The notes under the pieces: generated by a model
What the model was told of the DNA's origin: nothing
Database searches by the model: none
What the model saw: the letters and a program-made list of their open reading frames with translations, nothing else
DNA from: Aspidiotus rigidus
Lineage: Eukaryota; Arthropoda; Insecta; Hemiptera; Diaspididae
Direction: 5' to 3'
Length of the DNA stretch: 64,000 nt
Assembly (NCBI GenBank): GCA_035079385.1
Contig: JAVHKY010000056.1
Coordinates: 1,612,001 to 1,676,000 of the forward strand
Made by a program: the position numbers and the translations under genes
Shown: piece by piece, positions 44,395-54,549 of the stretch
How positions within the stretch are numbered: the stretch's first letter is position 1
Layout: each line of letters starts with the position of its first letter

Positions 44395-44499
44395 TATAGG
44401 GTAGAAGACCAGGATAGATAAGCGAGAAAAACTAATAGTCGAATCATATTTACTGTTCTAAGCAGAAGTAATGTCATAAAGTGATCGATGACACGTTCC
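44395..44499 (-). pseudogene. Decayed copy of gene F exon 2
   Basis: A polypyrimidine-rich acceptor ending TTTTACAG precedes GAACGTGTCATCGATC, paralogous to the exon 2 start of gene F at 44,993 (GAACGTGTCAACAACC). Reads ERVIDHFMTLLLLRTVNM. Part of a small tandem family on the minus strand. Confidence 0.4.
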
Positions 44500-44582
44500 T
44501 GTAAAATGAAAATAAAAGTTTAAGCTTTGAAAAAAGGAAAAGGGGAGAGTTAAGAAGTGAAAATTGAGTAGAGTGCATGTAA

Positions 44583-44976
44583 GCTGAGTAAATCCCATTA
44601 AATATGTGTTATGGTCACATCCTTGGTTAATTCGTTCAATCGCAACCTCCATAACTCATATACCAAATAACCACCCTTAAAGTTATTACATCGCTGAGGA
44701 GAAGTTGAGGTAAGTTTGAGTGGCTCCTGAGTAATACTCAGATCCCACTCAAACTCGGTATCAATATTTAGGATGGTATAAACAACATTTTGTGCGAATT
44801 GCAATTTAATCCGACAATTAGAAAAAAAATTGAGAAATTTTTCACCGGATTATTATTTTTTCACATTTCTTGATTTAATACAGAATAGAAGTTTGTACAT
44901 ATCAGGACAGATGAGCGAAAGAAAAGTTGATTTTGTAGATTTATCAATTGTTGTAAGAAGATGACATATCGTGAAG
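44583..44976. repeat. 394-bp direct repeat, copy 1
   Basis: Nearly identical, without indels, to 51,515-51,908 in the same orientation; about half a dozen substitutions were seen. It includes the end of gene F exon 2 and its downstream flank, with an open block FEWDLSITQEPLKLTSTSPQ on the minus strand. The AAA/nuclease gene lies between the two copies. Ends are not TG...CA and there is no primer-binding site, so these are not typical LTRs. Confidence 0.85.
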
Positions 44977-45197
44977 GGGTTGTTGACACGTTCCTGTAGA
45001 ATGAAACTAAATGTTTGAGCTTTGAAAAAAGGAAAAGGGGAGAGGATTGAACTTTTGTCAATCATTAATGCAATATTTTGAAAGTCACTATTAAATTGAT
45101 TAGAAATTTTTTTTACCTCCGGATAATCTTGAATAATATCATCTAAATCATTGAGATTTGGCATATGTCCACGTGCATAAGTTTTTAGAAGATCCAT
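44853..45197 (-). CDS. Gene F, small two-exon protein, unrecognised
   Basis: Exon 1 (45,197-45,117) encodes MDLLKTYARGHMPNLNDLDD and IIQDYPE. A donor GTAAAA and an acceptor after TTTCATTCTACAG bound a 123-bp intron. Exon 2 (44,993-44,853) encodes ERVNNPFTICHLLTTIDKST, then FLSLICPDMYKLLFC and ends KSRNVKK. Phases match (0/0), giving 73 residues; without splicing the frame is also open. Paralogous exon 2 starts occur at 44,499 and about 51,444. It lies divergently, 88 bp from ORF G. No family recognised; could be an endogenous viral or lineage-specific gene. Confidence 0.5.
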   Translation of the reverse strand: MDLLKTYARGHMPNLNDLDDIIQDYPEVKKISNQFNSDFQNIALMIDKSSILSPFPFFKAQTFSFILQERVNNPFTICHLLTTIDKSTKSTFLSLICPDMYKLLFCIKSRNVKK

Positions 45198-45227
45198 TTT
45201 TAATATAAAATAAATTATACTTTTCAC

Positions 45228-45284
45228 AAACCTTCACTGACCTTCACTGACCTACACTAACCTTCACTAAAAAGAACGATTGAA
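45228..45284. promoter_or_regulatory. Short divergent promoter gap with decamer repeats
   Basis: Holds four imperfect copies of CCTTCACTGA/CCTACACTAA between the divergent genes F and G. Likely shared promoter sequence; no clear TATA box. Confidence 0.4.
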
Positions 45285-45647
45285 ATGAAAGATAGAATGT
45301 TTCTTTTAAAAAATATGAATATAGAAAATGATTTTAAAATTTGTAAGTTTAAAAGTTGGGGATCTTACCGAATGATCATTCTGAGAGAAATTAAAAATTC
45401 GAATTATAGATTTAATCCAAATTCTAAATATAAAAATATGTTGGGTAATAAATGGGATATTGTTTTTAGGGGTGAATTAGATATAGGGTATATTGACATT
45501 AAGAAAATGATTGATAAATTTATTGAAAAGTCTCATAAATCTATACCTATGAAGAAAAAAGAAAGAAGATATGAAAAGCATGAGAAAGAGACGCAAAAAG
45601 AGTATATGAATAGGATGGTAAACCAAATAGAACATGAAACTGAGTGA
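45285..45647 (+). CDS. ORF G, 120-residue basic protein, unrecognised
   Basis: Continuous frame MKDRMFLLKNMNIENDFKIC ... NKWDIVFRGELDIGYIDIKK, ending in a Lys/Glu-rich segment (KKKERRYEKHEKETQKEYMN). Codons are strongly A/T-ending. The first half has a mixed beta-like pattern, the end a charged helix. It is divergent from gene F with a very short gap, a compact arrangement more like viral than insect gene spacing. No homolog recognised. Confidence 0.45.
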   Translation: MKDRMFLLKNMNIENDFKICKFKSWGSYRMIILREIKNSNYRFNPNSKYKNMLGNKWDIVFRGELDIGYIDIKKMIDKFIEKSHKSIPMKKKERRYEKHEKETQKEYMNRMVNQIEHETE

Positions 45648-45689
45648 AATCATAAGAAATTGAATACATGATATGGTTGTATGCTCAAG

Positions 45690-46200
45690 GTCGTCAACTG
45701 GTCAACGCCTTACCAATTCAACACGACAGTACACCTGTTCAAATTCGACAGATAGACGACAGTACACCTCTTCAAATTCCACAGATAGACGACACCTGTT
45801 CATGAAAATTTTGATCCCTCCGAGACATTAGTCTTATGACCGCAACAAGTACAAACGCGAGCATAGCTTCTCTCCTCTTTTTACTCTATCTTTACAGGCT
45901 TAACGAGTACGTTCCTATCATTCATCTTGCGGGCGCTATGAGTACAATCGCTCATATACTTACTACAGTACAGAGTACCTACGTCATATTCTATACTGTC
46001 ATATTCTTCTTCTCTCAATCTTAATAATTCGAGAATATTCGCAAAAATTTGATTTAATTTCAATATGTAGGCCGCGCAACGAGTATAAGCGCGCATATCC
46101 CTAGACATACAGCGGGTTCTCGAATACTGAGCGCAACGAGTACAAACGCAGAATACATTGGTCTTATAGACGCAACGAGTACAAGCGCGAGTCTGAGGTC
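45690..46200. repeat. Two short repeat families upstream of the AAA/nuclease gene
   Basis: First, a tandem GACGACAGTACACCTSTTCAAA unit with ATTC(G/C)ACAGATA (about 45,721-45,800). Second, CGCAACGAGTACAAGCGCGA-like units near 45,840, 46,074, 46,131 and 46,171, two of them preceded by GTCTTAT. Non-coding. Confidence 0.55.
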
Positions 46201-46908
46201 TCTATACCCGCGTTTTTTCTCGTAAAAAAAATAGTACTGTACAATGATGACGAGAGACAAACGTCACTAAAACGCCTGTCTATTCTTCTTCTCCCTCAAA
46301 AGAAAAAAATATTTGGCATAATTTATCTAGATGTATTGCTTATCAAGGCTACTGTTTGGTGAAATCTCATCCGTTGACGCATGTAAGACGATGAAATTTT
46401 CAAGATGTTACGGACGGTTGGTCACGCAAAAAAAAAAAAACAAAAAACAAAAAAAAAAAACAAAAAAAAACAAGCCGAGTAAGAAGTCTTATCTCGACTT
46501 ATTTGAGGAAAATTATTCAAAATTACTTTTACGTTGAACCCTTATCATTATGTCTTATCAATGCAACTCGTACTCATCAATACGTGAAAAAAGTTTCCCT
46601 GCAACCTCTCCCTCTTTCTTCTCAATCTGATTGTCGTAATCTTCTTAGCTGATTCACACGCACATTCCAATTTTGAACCGGACGAGCAAATGGTAGTCTT
46701 ATGAAATCGTCAGTGAGATAAAAAATGAAAACTGAAAAAAAGTAATAACTGGGAGTGATAGGCAATTTTAATCACATAGTGGTAAGATTCCATTTACATA
46801 CGTGTACATACAAATTCTTGTAGAATGCATTCTTGCGATAGAGAGCCAATTCAGTTGGGTACATCTTCCGTTCATTTGTCGTAATATTTCTCAAATTTTA
46901 CCTTATTA

Positions 46909-49404
46909 ATGATGAGACCTAATGAATTTATGCTGATTGTTTTGGTCATCGCTCTGTGTCGTGGATTCACGTCGTCACTAACCGAGGGAAAGTTGAATAC
47001 CGAAGATGCCCCGTCTTCAGAGGCAACGCCCAGGATTCTCGAATCACGATCAACGCAAATTGGAAAACAGTGTTTAACCTTACCGAAAATAAGTGATCCG
47101 AGCGTCAAAACTCTAATTGAACAGAAGTGTTATGTAGATAAAACCGCGTACTTGGACCAATTGATGCGGGTAGGAGAGAAGTTCTACTTCCTGTCGCGCC
47201 CCAGGAGGTTCGGCAAAACACTTTTGGTCGACACATTGCAGGAATTGTTCGAACTTGGAGGAGACAACAAGTTATTCAAGGATACAGAAATTTATCGACG
47301 ACGTGATGGTGTTTGGTCGCGTTATCCAACTATTCGACTCGATTTTTCAGATGGAATTGTATCTACTTCTGTCGCTGCATTTAATCGTACCACGTTAAAG
47401 CTAATAAACGACCAAGCTAGAAACCATGAGATTGATCTAGGTGCGTTCCAAGACATCGAAGTTGCCATTAAAGAATTGATTTATAGGTTGAATAAAAAGT
47501 ATAATAATGCGTCGGTAGTCATCCTTATCGACGAATACGACAATCCATACACAAGTGCTTACCCAGACATGGATACGGCTTCAGGTATCTTACGTAGTAT
47601 GCAAAGTTTTTACAAGACATTAAAAGCTCAGCATAAGAAAATCCATTTTAATTTGGTGACCGGCATCACTCGACTGGCACTATCGGAATTTTTCTCAGGA
47701 ATGAACGCGGCAACGGACCTAACGATGGATCCGGCTTACGCAGGAATTGTGGGGTTCAATAAGAGCGAGCTACTACAGTATTTCGATGATTTGATCAATG
47801 ATGTCGTACGCGAAACTGGAAAGAAGAAAGAACATATCCTTGAAACCATGAGGTGCTGGCACGACGGATTTCAGTTTTGCGAAAAAGATGAGTCTCTCTA
47901 CAGCCCGGCTTCTGTATTAGGCTATATAAGGACCAAAGCTGTGTCAACCACTTCCTGGAGTGAATCAGGTGGGCCTAGTAAATTTCTAGTTGAGAAGTTA
48001 AAAGAATTTCCGAAAGATGCTCTCGAATTCTTTATAAATGAGCAAAACAATTTCCAAGCAGATAAAAATGAAGATATGGAGCCGCCTATAAGAGCCACCA
48101 GAAGAGAACTTGTAGGAAAAAATGACTTCACGAAACTTGATATTCAAGCGTTAACAGCACTTCTCTTCCACAGCGGGTATTTTAGTATCAGAGAGTATGA
48201 CGTCAAATCTGATGTTTTTACTCTGAATTTCACCAATTTGGAACTTAGAGAAGATTACCTACTGCGTATTTCCCAAAGTATAAAGGAAATATATGAAGGA
48301 GACTTGGATGAAAAAATCAAAATGATGAAGAGAGCGCTCAATGTACGTGACTGGAAAAATTTCACTGGAACACTAGACTCTTACAATGCAAATATTCCGT
48401 ACCAAATAACCGTAAACCAGAGAAAAGGGTTAGAAGCTTGGTTCCAATTCAATTTGTATTTGGTGTTAAAGTTCGCAAATTACCATCGAAAAATATCAGT
48501 AGGAATAGAAGAGTCTACAAGTATGGGACGGATAGACATTGTATTTGATAATGGAATCGGTGTATATATATTCGAGCCGAAGATGGAAGACAATCCCGAA
48601 AATCCGGTGTATGAATGCAAAGAAAAATACGTAAAAAAATATTTATTCGATCCGAAAAAATTGAACGTATATTGCATTGGCATTAAGTTTACAACGGAAG
48701 GACATATTCACAGTTGGGGCGTAGCGTCATTTTCATATAACGGCAATTTAATCACGGAAGAGGGATCGATAAAACTGACTAATGAACTCAGTCCTGAAGA
48801 ACGTAAAGATATACGGGTTAACGTGACGAATTACAGAAGCGAAAATCCTGAATGCAAGCTGGAATCAGAAAGACTCTCTGATTTTCTAGAACAACTAGGG
48901 CCCACAATGGAAGGTCAACTGATATTCGCCGAAAAATTTTTTAAGAATACACCTATCAAGAGTCTATGCCCTGTTCTAAGAAACATAAAACCATTAATAG
49001 AACAGCCTAACATAAAAGGGATGATATTCTCCTTTTTGAAAGCAGCCGATATACACGAAGAATACCTGGAAAAGGAAAAACCATTGGATCCTTGTGAATA
49101 TGAGTTTTTATATTTACAAGCCCTTCGACCTGCGCAAAAAAAACTTTTCAAAGATGAGAACAACGATTTCAAGATTTCTTTTCAAAATTTTGTTAATTTT
49201 ATTTGTAAATGTGAAGAACCTAAGGATGCCCCGTCTATTGTTTCTTTCTATACTGAGGACATTCCAAACCTACTCACCCTGCTGAATAAGAGTCACCCTC
49301 TCGTCAAGGAACCATTAATAAAGAGTCGCATCACACGTATCCAAACGGCTCTTAAAGGAACCGGGAGTAAAAAGAAAAGTAATCGCTCGCAACACCCAAA
49401 ATGA
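46909..49404 (+). CDS. Secreted-type AAA-ATPase-like / PD-(D/E)XK nuclease protein, 831 residues
   Basis: Single intact exon. Residues 1 to about 22 (MMRPNEFMLIVLVIALCRGF) look like a signal peptide. Residues 55-340 form an AAA-ATPase-like domain: YVDKTAYLDQL, the Walker A-like RPRRFGKTLL (K103), Walker B VVILIDEYDNPY (D208, E209), LVTGITRLALSEFFSG, then CWHDGFQF and LYSPASVLGYI. Residues about 400-605 form a PD-(D/E)XK domain: GLEAWFQFNLYL, GRIDIVFDNGIGVYIFEPKM with D543, E556 and K558, and YCIGIKFTTEGHIHSWG. About 225 further residues have no match I recognise. This architecture is abundant in bacteria, where proteins are near 500-550 residues and lack signal peptides. Here active-site residues are kept, suggesting an acquired and domesticated gene. 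Substrate unknown. Confidence 0.85.
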   Translation: MMRPNEFMLIVLVIALCRGFTSSLTEGKLNTEDAPSSEATPRILESRSTQIGKQCLTLPKISDPSVKTLIEQKCYVDKTAYLDQLMRVGEKFYFLSRPRRFGKTLLVDTLQELFELGGDNKLFKDTEIYRRRDGVWSRYPTIRLDFSDGIVSTSVAAFNRTTLKLINDQARNHEIDLGAFQDIEVAIKELIYRLNKKYNNASVVILIDEYDNPYTSAYPDMDTASGILRSMQSFYKTLKAQHKKIHFNLVTGITRLALSEFFSGMNAATDLTMDPAYAGIVGFNKSELLQYFDDLINDVVRETGKKKEHILETMRCWHDGFQFCEKDESLYSPASVLGYIRTKAVSTTSWSESGGPSKFLVEKLKEFPKDALEFFINEQNNFQADKNEDMEPPIRATRRELVGKNDFTKLDIQALTALLFHSGYFSIREYDVKSDVFTLNFTNLELREDYLLRISQSIKEIYEGDLDEKIKMMKRALNVRDWKNFTGTLDSYNANIPYQITVNQRKGLEAWFQFNLYLVLKFANYHRKISVGIEESTSMGRIDIVFDNGIGVYIFEPKMEDNPENPVYECKEKYVKKYLFDPKKLNVYCIGIKFTTEGHIHSWGVASFSYNGNLITEEGSIKLTNELSPEERKDIRVNVTNYRSENPECKLESERLSDFLEQLGPTMEGQLIFAEKFFKNTPIKSLCPVLRNIKPLIEQPNIKGMIFSFLKAADIHEEYLEKEKPLDPCEYEFLYLQALRPAQKKLFKDENNDFKISFQNFVNFICKCEEPKDAPSIVSFYTEDIPNLLTLLNKSHPLVKEPLIKSRITRIQTALKGTGSKKKSNRSQHPK

Positions 49405-50260
49405 ATGTCATAAATTATATTTAGTAGTATTAGCCGTAGTTATTGTAATTAAATTGTATGCTTTATCGTGCACGGAATTTCCGATCACGTTTTAATTTTT
49501 ACACCGATTTCATTGATAAATTTTACTCGAGAAACATCAACAGAACTGCGGAATCCGCATCATAAATGGTATGCTGTGTCTGGAGAGAAAGTAACGTGGC
49601 GACTTCTAGTACCCACAATTTCAATTGAGGAGAATGTGGGTGAAAAATCCTCCCGCGTTTCCAAAGGTGAAAGTAATGAGCATCAATTTTTTCAGAAAAA
49701 AGGGTCAATTTTGATTCTATTTTAACTTGTGTTTTTTGCACACGCAGGGTGTATGATAGTATCTCCTGGAACAAGGGTGGGCCATGTTTTTGAATATTAT
49801 AAAAGTTTCACATATTTTGGTGACGAAAATGGGGAAAAATGATCGTGTATCTTTTTCAGGCACGCGTTCAGGGTCCGATCCTTAGCTTGATTGAGGCTTA
49901 TGAAGTTTGTTGAGACTTTGAGAAATTCGAATTTTCCTATCATTTTTATAATTTTAGAGGGTAAAAATAGAGGAAAATGTGTTGAGAGAAAACACAGGGT
50001 AGATAATCATCGTCCCCTAGGGTATATGGTGGTAGCCCTTAAGGTATTGAGAGTAATTGTAGGGTTCTTCACACCAATCTCAAGCATCATGATCAAAAAG
50101 TGAGCGTGTTTATAATGTGCGCGGAAATTTTTGCACGCGTTCTTGATAATTCTTAATATTTTCTGAGGAACTTGATATAATTATTTGAGATTTCTTTAGG
50201 GTGACAGGTTCTACCATGAACGGAAATTCTGATCATGGTTTAATTTTTGACTCCTCTCAA
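49405..50260. other. No recognisable gene
   Basis: 3' flank of the AAA/nuclease gene; AT-rich with short frames only. No exact AATAAA was seen near the stop (AATTAAATTG at about 49,448 is the closest). Confidence 0.45.
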
Positions 50261-50269
50261 TTTCTAGTA

Positions 50270-51050
50270 TGAAAATAGATAAAACTTTGATACAAAATAT
50301 GGAAACGTTCTCTGATTTAAGAGATCTTTTGAATTCTCATAAAAAATATGAAAATTGATACAAGTTGGATACAAAAATATGAAAATTTTTGACTTGTATG
50401 AATTCTAGTTAAAACGATGAGAAATTAATGTAAAAGTATGACCTTTGGATTCTAATTAAAAACATGAAAAATTGATACAAAAATATGGACTCCGAATTTC
50501 TTTTAGAATTGAAACAAATTGTATACAAATAGATACAACATGTATGAAAACTTTTGATCCTCTAAATTTTTTTAGAATTGATGCAAATTGTATACAAATT
50601 GATAGAAAGTGCATGAAAATTTTTGATCCTGTGAATTTCTTTTAGAAATGATACAAATTGATGTAAAATGTATGAAAATTTTTGAACCTCTGAATTTCTT
50701 TTAGAATTGATACAAATTGATACAAAATGTATGAAAATTTTTTATTCCCCGAATTTCTTTTAGAATTGATACAAATTGCATACAAATTGATACAAAATGT
50801 ATGAAAATTTTTGAACCTCTTAATTTATTTCAGAATTGATACAAATTGATATAAAATGTATGAAAATTTTTAACTCTCTGAATTTATTTCAGAATTGATA
50901 CAAATTGATATAAAATGTATACAAATGTTTTAAAAAAATTTTGAGAGTATGAATTTCTATTAAAAATGATACAAAATTGATGCAAAAATTAAGAGTTGTA
51001 AATAAGGAAATGAGTGGGCAAAAAAGAGATGAAATAGATACAAAAGTATG
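50270..51050. repeat. Degenerate ~60-70-bp tandem array
   Basis: About ten units of the type GATACAAATTGATACAAAAT, GTATGAAAATTTTTGAAC, CTCTGAATTTCTTTTAGAAT. Internal GATACAAA sub-repeats vary unit length. Non-coding. Confidence 0.75.
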
Positions 51051-51416
51051 GAAATATTCATACTCTCTGAAAATTGTTCCGCCACTGAATTTTAATAGAT
51101 GTGCAATTGTGAAAAATAAGCCTGGGGTATAGGAAAAACGTCATGTCGAATGAGTGGGTCAATATTAGAGCACCTAGAATTTTGAGTAAAATGGATGAAA
51201 TTGATACAAAAATGATACAAAAGTTTGAAATTTTTTGGAGTAGTGAGTAAGAAAAAATGGTGTGAAATGATTGATATTTACCTTAAAAATAACTAAATTA
51301 ACGATTTGAAAAATAGGGAAATTTGATGATTTTTTGAGGGGTGAAAAAATGGCTCTGGCGCATAGAAAAATAGGGGTGGCGCACGAGTGGCGCAGAACAT
51401 ACATTGTATATCTACT

Positions 51417-51470
51417 ATCGTGAAGGGGTTGTTGACACGTTCCTGTAGAATGAAACTAAATGTTTGAGCC
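51417..51470 (-). pseudogene. Fragment of gene F exon 2 start and acceptor
   Basis: Matches 44,966-45,020: acceptor TTCTACAG followed by GAACGTGTCAACAACCCC. It sits just before the second 394-bp direct repeat, so segments of gene F are reshuffled here. Confidence 0.6.
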
Positions 51471-51514
51471 TTGGGAAAGAAAACGGGAGAGTTGAGAGGT
51501 GGAAATTGAGTAGT

Positions 51515-51908
51515 GCTGAGTAAATCCCATTAAATATGTGTTATGGTCACATCCTTGGTTAATTCGTTCAATCGCAACCTCCATAACTCATATACCAAAT
51601 AACCACCCTTAAAGTTATTACATCGCTGAGGAGAAGTTGAGGTAAGTTTGAGTGGCTCCTGAGTAATACTCGGATCCCACTCAAACTCGGTATCAATATT
51701 TAGGATGGTATAAACAACATTTTGTGCGAATTGCAATTTAATCCGACAATTAGAAAAAAAATTGAGAAATTTTTCACCGGATCATTATTTTTTCACATTT
51801 CTTGATTTAATACAGAATAGAAATTTGTACATATCAGGACAGATGAGCGAAAGAAAAGTTGATTTTGTAGATTTATCATTTGTTGTAAGGAGATGACATA
51901 TCGTGAAG
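51515..51908. repeat. 394-bp direct repeat, copy 2
   Basis: Partner of 44,583-44,976, 6,932 bp downstream, same orientation and same length. Confidence 0.85.
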
Positions 51909-52320
51909 TGCTTCATCGCCCATTTTTATGGAATGAGAAGTAGAGTTTGAGCCTTAGCAAAGGAAGCGGAGTGAGTTCAGAGGTCGAATTTAAGTAAAAT
52001 GAATGTTGGGTCCGTGAAGGATCCATAAATCTTGTGTCTTTATACAGCTGGAAATGACTTTTAATTGGCATTAATTTAGTTTCTTCGTTACCACCACGTG
52101 TTTTTTTTTTTTTTTTTTTTTGGACAGAAGACGACTTTTCAACTGTGAGTGTCATTGGAGAAAGCTGGGTACATTCTGCGCGAGTGAAAGTATTGACTAT
52201 ATGAATGACTCGTATCTTTGTTGTCGACCTCAAATTTTTGTATAAATTTCAGTATTGGTCGTTTTTGTTCTCATTTGTGCAATATTGAAAAATTCGGAAT
52301 GAAATGGTACCTAAGTACAT

Positions 52321-52436
52321 TACTGTACGGGCAGGGAAAGTAAGGAATATCGCAACGAGTTCAATGTTTACAACACGAGCAAAGCGAGTGTAATAATTTG
52401 AACGAGTTGCGATACTTACTTGCTGTCCGTACTGTA
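52321..52436. mobile_element. 116-bp fold-back MITE
   Basis: Nearly complete palindrome: TACTGTACGG ... CCGTACTGTA outside, ATCGCAACGAGTTCAA and its inverse inside, and a central hairpin ACACGAGC-AAA-GCGAGTGT. Confidence 0.75.
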
Positions 52437-53515
52437 GGATATTTTTTTAATCACATACGTCGAAAGTACGTTTATTTTAGACAGCGAAAACTTCCTTTTG
52501 TTAAACGTTTCACACCCTAATGTCATCAATTTAGCCCAACAGTGGTGATAGAAACGACCTTTCGTACACTGTATCGACGCTTATGGAAATGCGATTTTTG
52601 TTCACTTTTGTTACCTATAAGTTGAGAAAAAATATGTAAATTACTGATCAGTAATAAAAATAAATTGTAACAAATAAATAACAAGTATATTTGTCTTTTC
52701 TCTCTAAATAAACAAATAAAATAATCTGTCACTCCCTTGTATAAATATCTTGTGTAAATTTCGTTCTCAAAAGTTGTGCAATTGATTTATTCCTATACGG
52801 AAAATTGAAAGGTTAGGTTAACACAGAAATGATCGCGCATTGATTTTCAACCAGTCTGTACAAAGAGTACATCCCCGTTATTAAACGGTCATTAAACCCT
52901 ACTGAACCCTACGTATCCGTGTGATGTAAAGGCGTTCTTTTCTTCTCCTCAATGTGTATCTTTGGGATGTGTGTGGTCGATTTCTTCTGTCACGGTTAGT
53001 ACAGGATCGATGCGTTTAAAAATAGAATACAGGTCAAGAAACCGTCTTCCTTTCCTCGTTCATCAGTTTTACCGATCATAGGATGTACTGTACCCCATCG
53101 GACCGTCGGACCACGAAAAAATCAGCGGAGATCTTTTTTTTCTTTGCATTTCATAGCATATAGAGTACGTTTGTAGGATTTTCTAAAGTTTAATGTTTCT
53201 TTATATATGTGTAAGACGACAATTAATTATATTCGCGAAATCGTTTATTCTTGATTTATGCGAGATACATAAATCGTGAAATAATGTTCCTTTACGGATG
53301 CAAAAAAATACAATCCAAACTACAACGTATATCAATTACAAAGAAGCACGGAAGAACCGTACATACAGTATCAATACTTTAATATTTATCAGGCCGAGTC
53401 GGACAGGATACGACAGTGATGCAGCGTAGTGGGGTAATGCAAGATGCATCGTGTATGCGTCTTTACATATGTATGTGTGTGCAAATTTTGTCCTGGGTCA
53501 TTTTTAAGAAAAAAA
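52437..53515. other. No recognisable gene
   Basis: AT-rich intergenic sequence; nothing supported. Confidence 0.45.
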
Positions 53516-53519
53516 GATT

Positions 53520-54070
53520 CATCCATTTATAAGAATATCAGTCTTAGAAGGCTGACAATAGATGGCAAAGTGAGCGAAAGATGTTGGTTCTAAAGATGGA
53601 GAGAAATGGTGAGATCGAGATATTTGATGGAGAGACTATCTAGTTCTAGCGTGAAATGGATGTTCTGATGAATGGAATTTAAGTGAGAAAGAAGGGATTT
53701 GAGACCGGACGACAAGCCATTCCAAATGCAAAAAATGTTGTCAACAAAACGAAGCTAAAGAAGAATGTAAGGTTCAGGGAGAATGGTCCTGTTAGGAGAT
53801 CCGATTCAAACTTGCCCATAATAACGTTGGCGACGAGCGAAGAAGGAGGCGCGCCCATTTGAAAGCCATTGGAAAATTTGTAAAAAACATCCCAGTAAAG
53901 ACACATTTTCTTGTTCAGATATGAAGAGGTAGGGCGCGGAACTCGGAGATCATGATAAGATTGGAGGTGAGGAGATCCAGTATGCAGCCAATTTTCTGAG
54001 CGACCAGGTTATCATTGTGCTTGAAAGAAATGAGTGACGAGTCTTGATGAAAGGAAGTGTCTTCTACTTG
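53520..54070 (-). pseudogene. Penelope-like reverse transcriptase remnant
   Basis: Minus-strand reading gives KMCLYWDVFYKFSNGFQMGA, PPSSLVANVIMGKFESDLL and, after a frame change, LRFVDNIFCIWNGL and LELDSLSIKYLDLTI. These match the Penelope RT palm: MG.P.SP.(V/I)AN and the catalytic YVDD, here FVDN. Frameshifts and the changed catalytic motif mark it as dead. It could belong to the same family as the two GIY-YIG ends. Confidence 0.75.
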
Positions 54071-54549
54071 AGAAGTGATTTAATGATACACTGAAAAAAT
54101 CAAATTTGGGGTGTGGTAACTGTTTCCTCATACACTGTACTGGTTTCTATATTTTAGTGAAGGTTACCATCCACAAGGACTGTAGTCAATTTATTGTATA
54201 CATTGAGTACATGAAGTTCAGGCACTGAGACTGCAAGACATTTTTTTTTTTTTTTTTTTTAGTACATATTGTTTGCGTTTATTACCTACTAAAAGTGAAT
54301 GGAACAAATTGCAAAATTTTTAGAAATCCAACCTAAGTAAGGACGGGTACCATATGAGAGAAATTTTAGTTCATGGTACCTAATACTTAGTAGCTGAAAC
54401 AAAATGAAGAGTTTTGTCCTGATTACAATATAGTAGTTAATGTAAATAGGAAACCAGACGATACATCCAGGAATCAAACATAAACCTGAAACTATTCACA
54501 CAAATAGTAAAACTTCTGGATGAACAAATCTTTCTACACTGTACAATCA

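Noticed and set aside
46430..46475. Lys-rich open frame over an A-rich tract
   Set aside because: Product of a poly-A microsatellite; not a gene.
44583..51908. 394-bp direct repeats as LTRs of a retrotransposon
   Set aside because: No TG...CA ends, no primer-binding site or polypurine tract, no gag or pol between them, and the repeats contain part of gene F.
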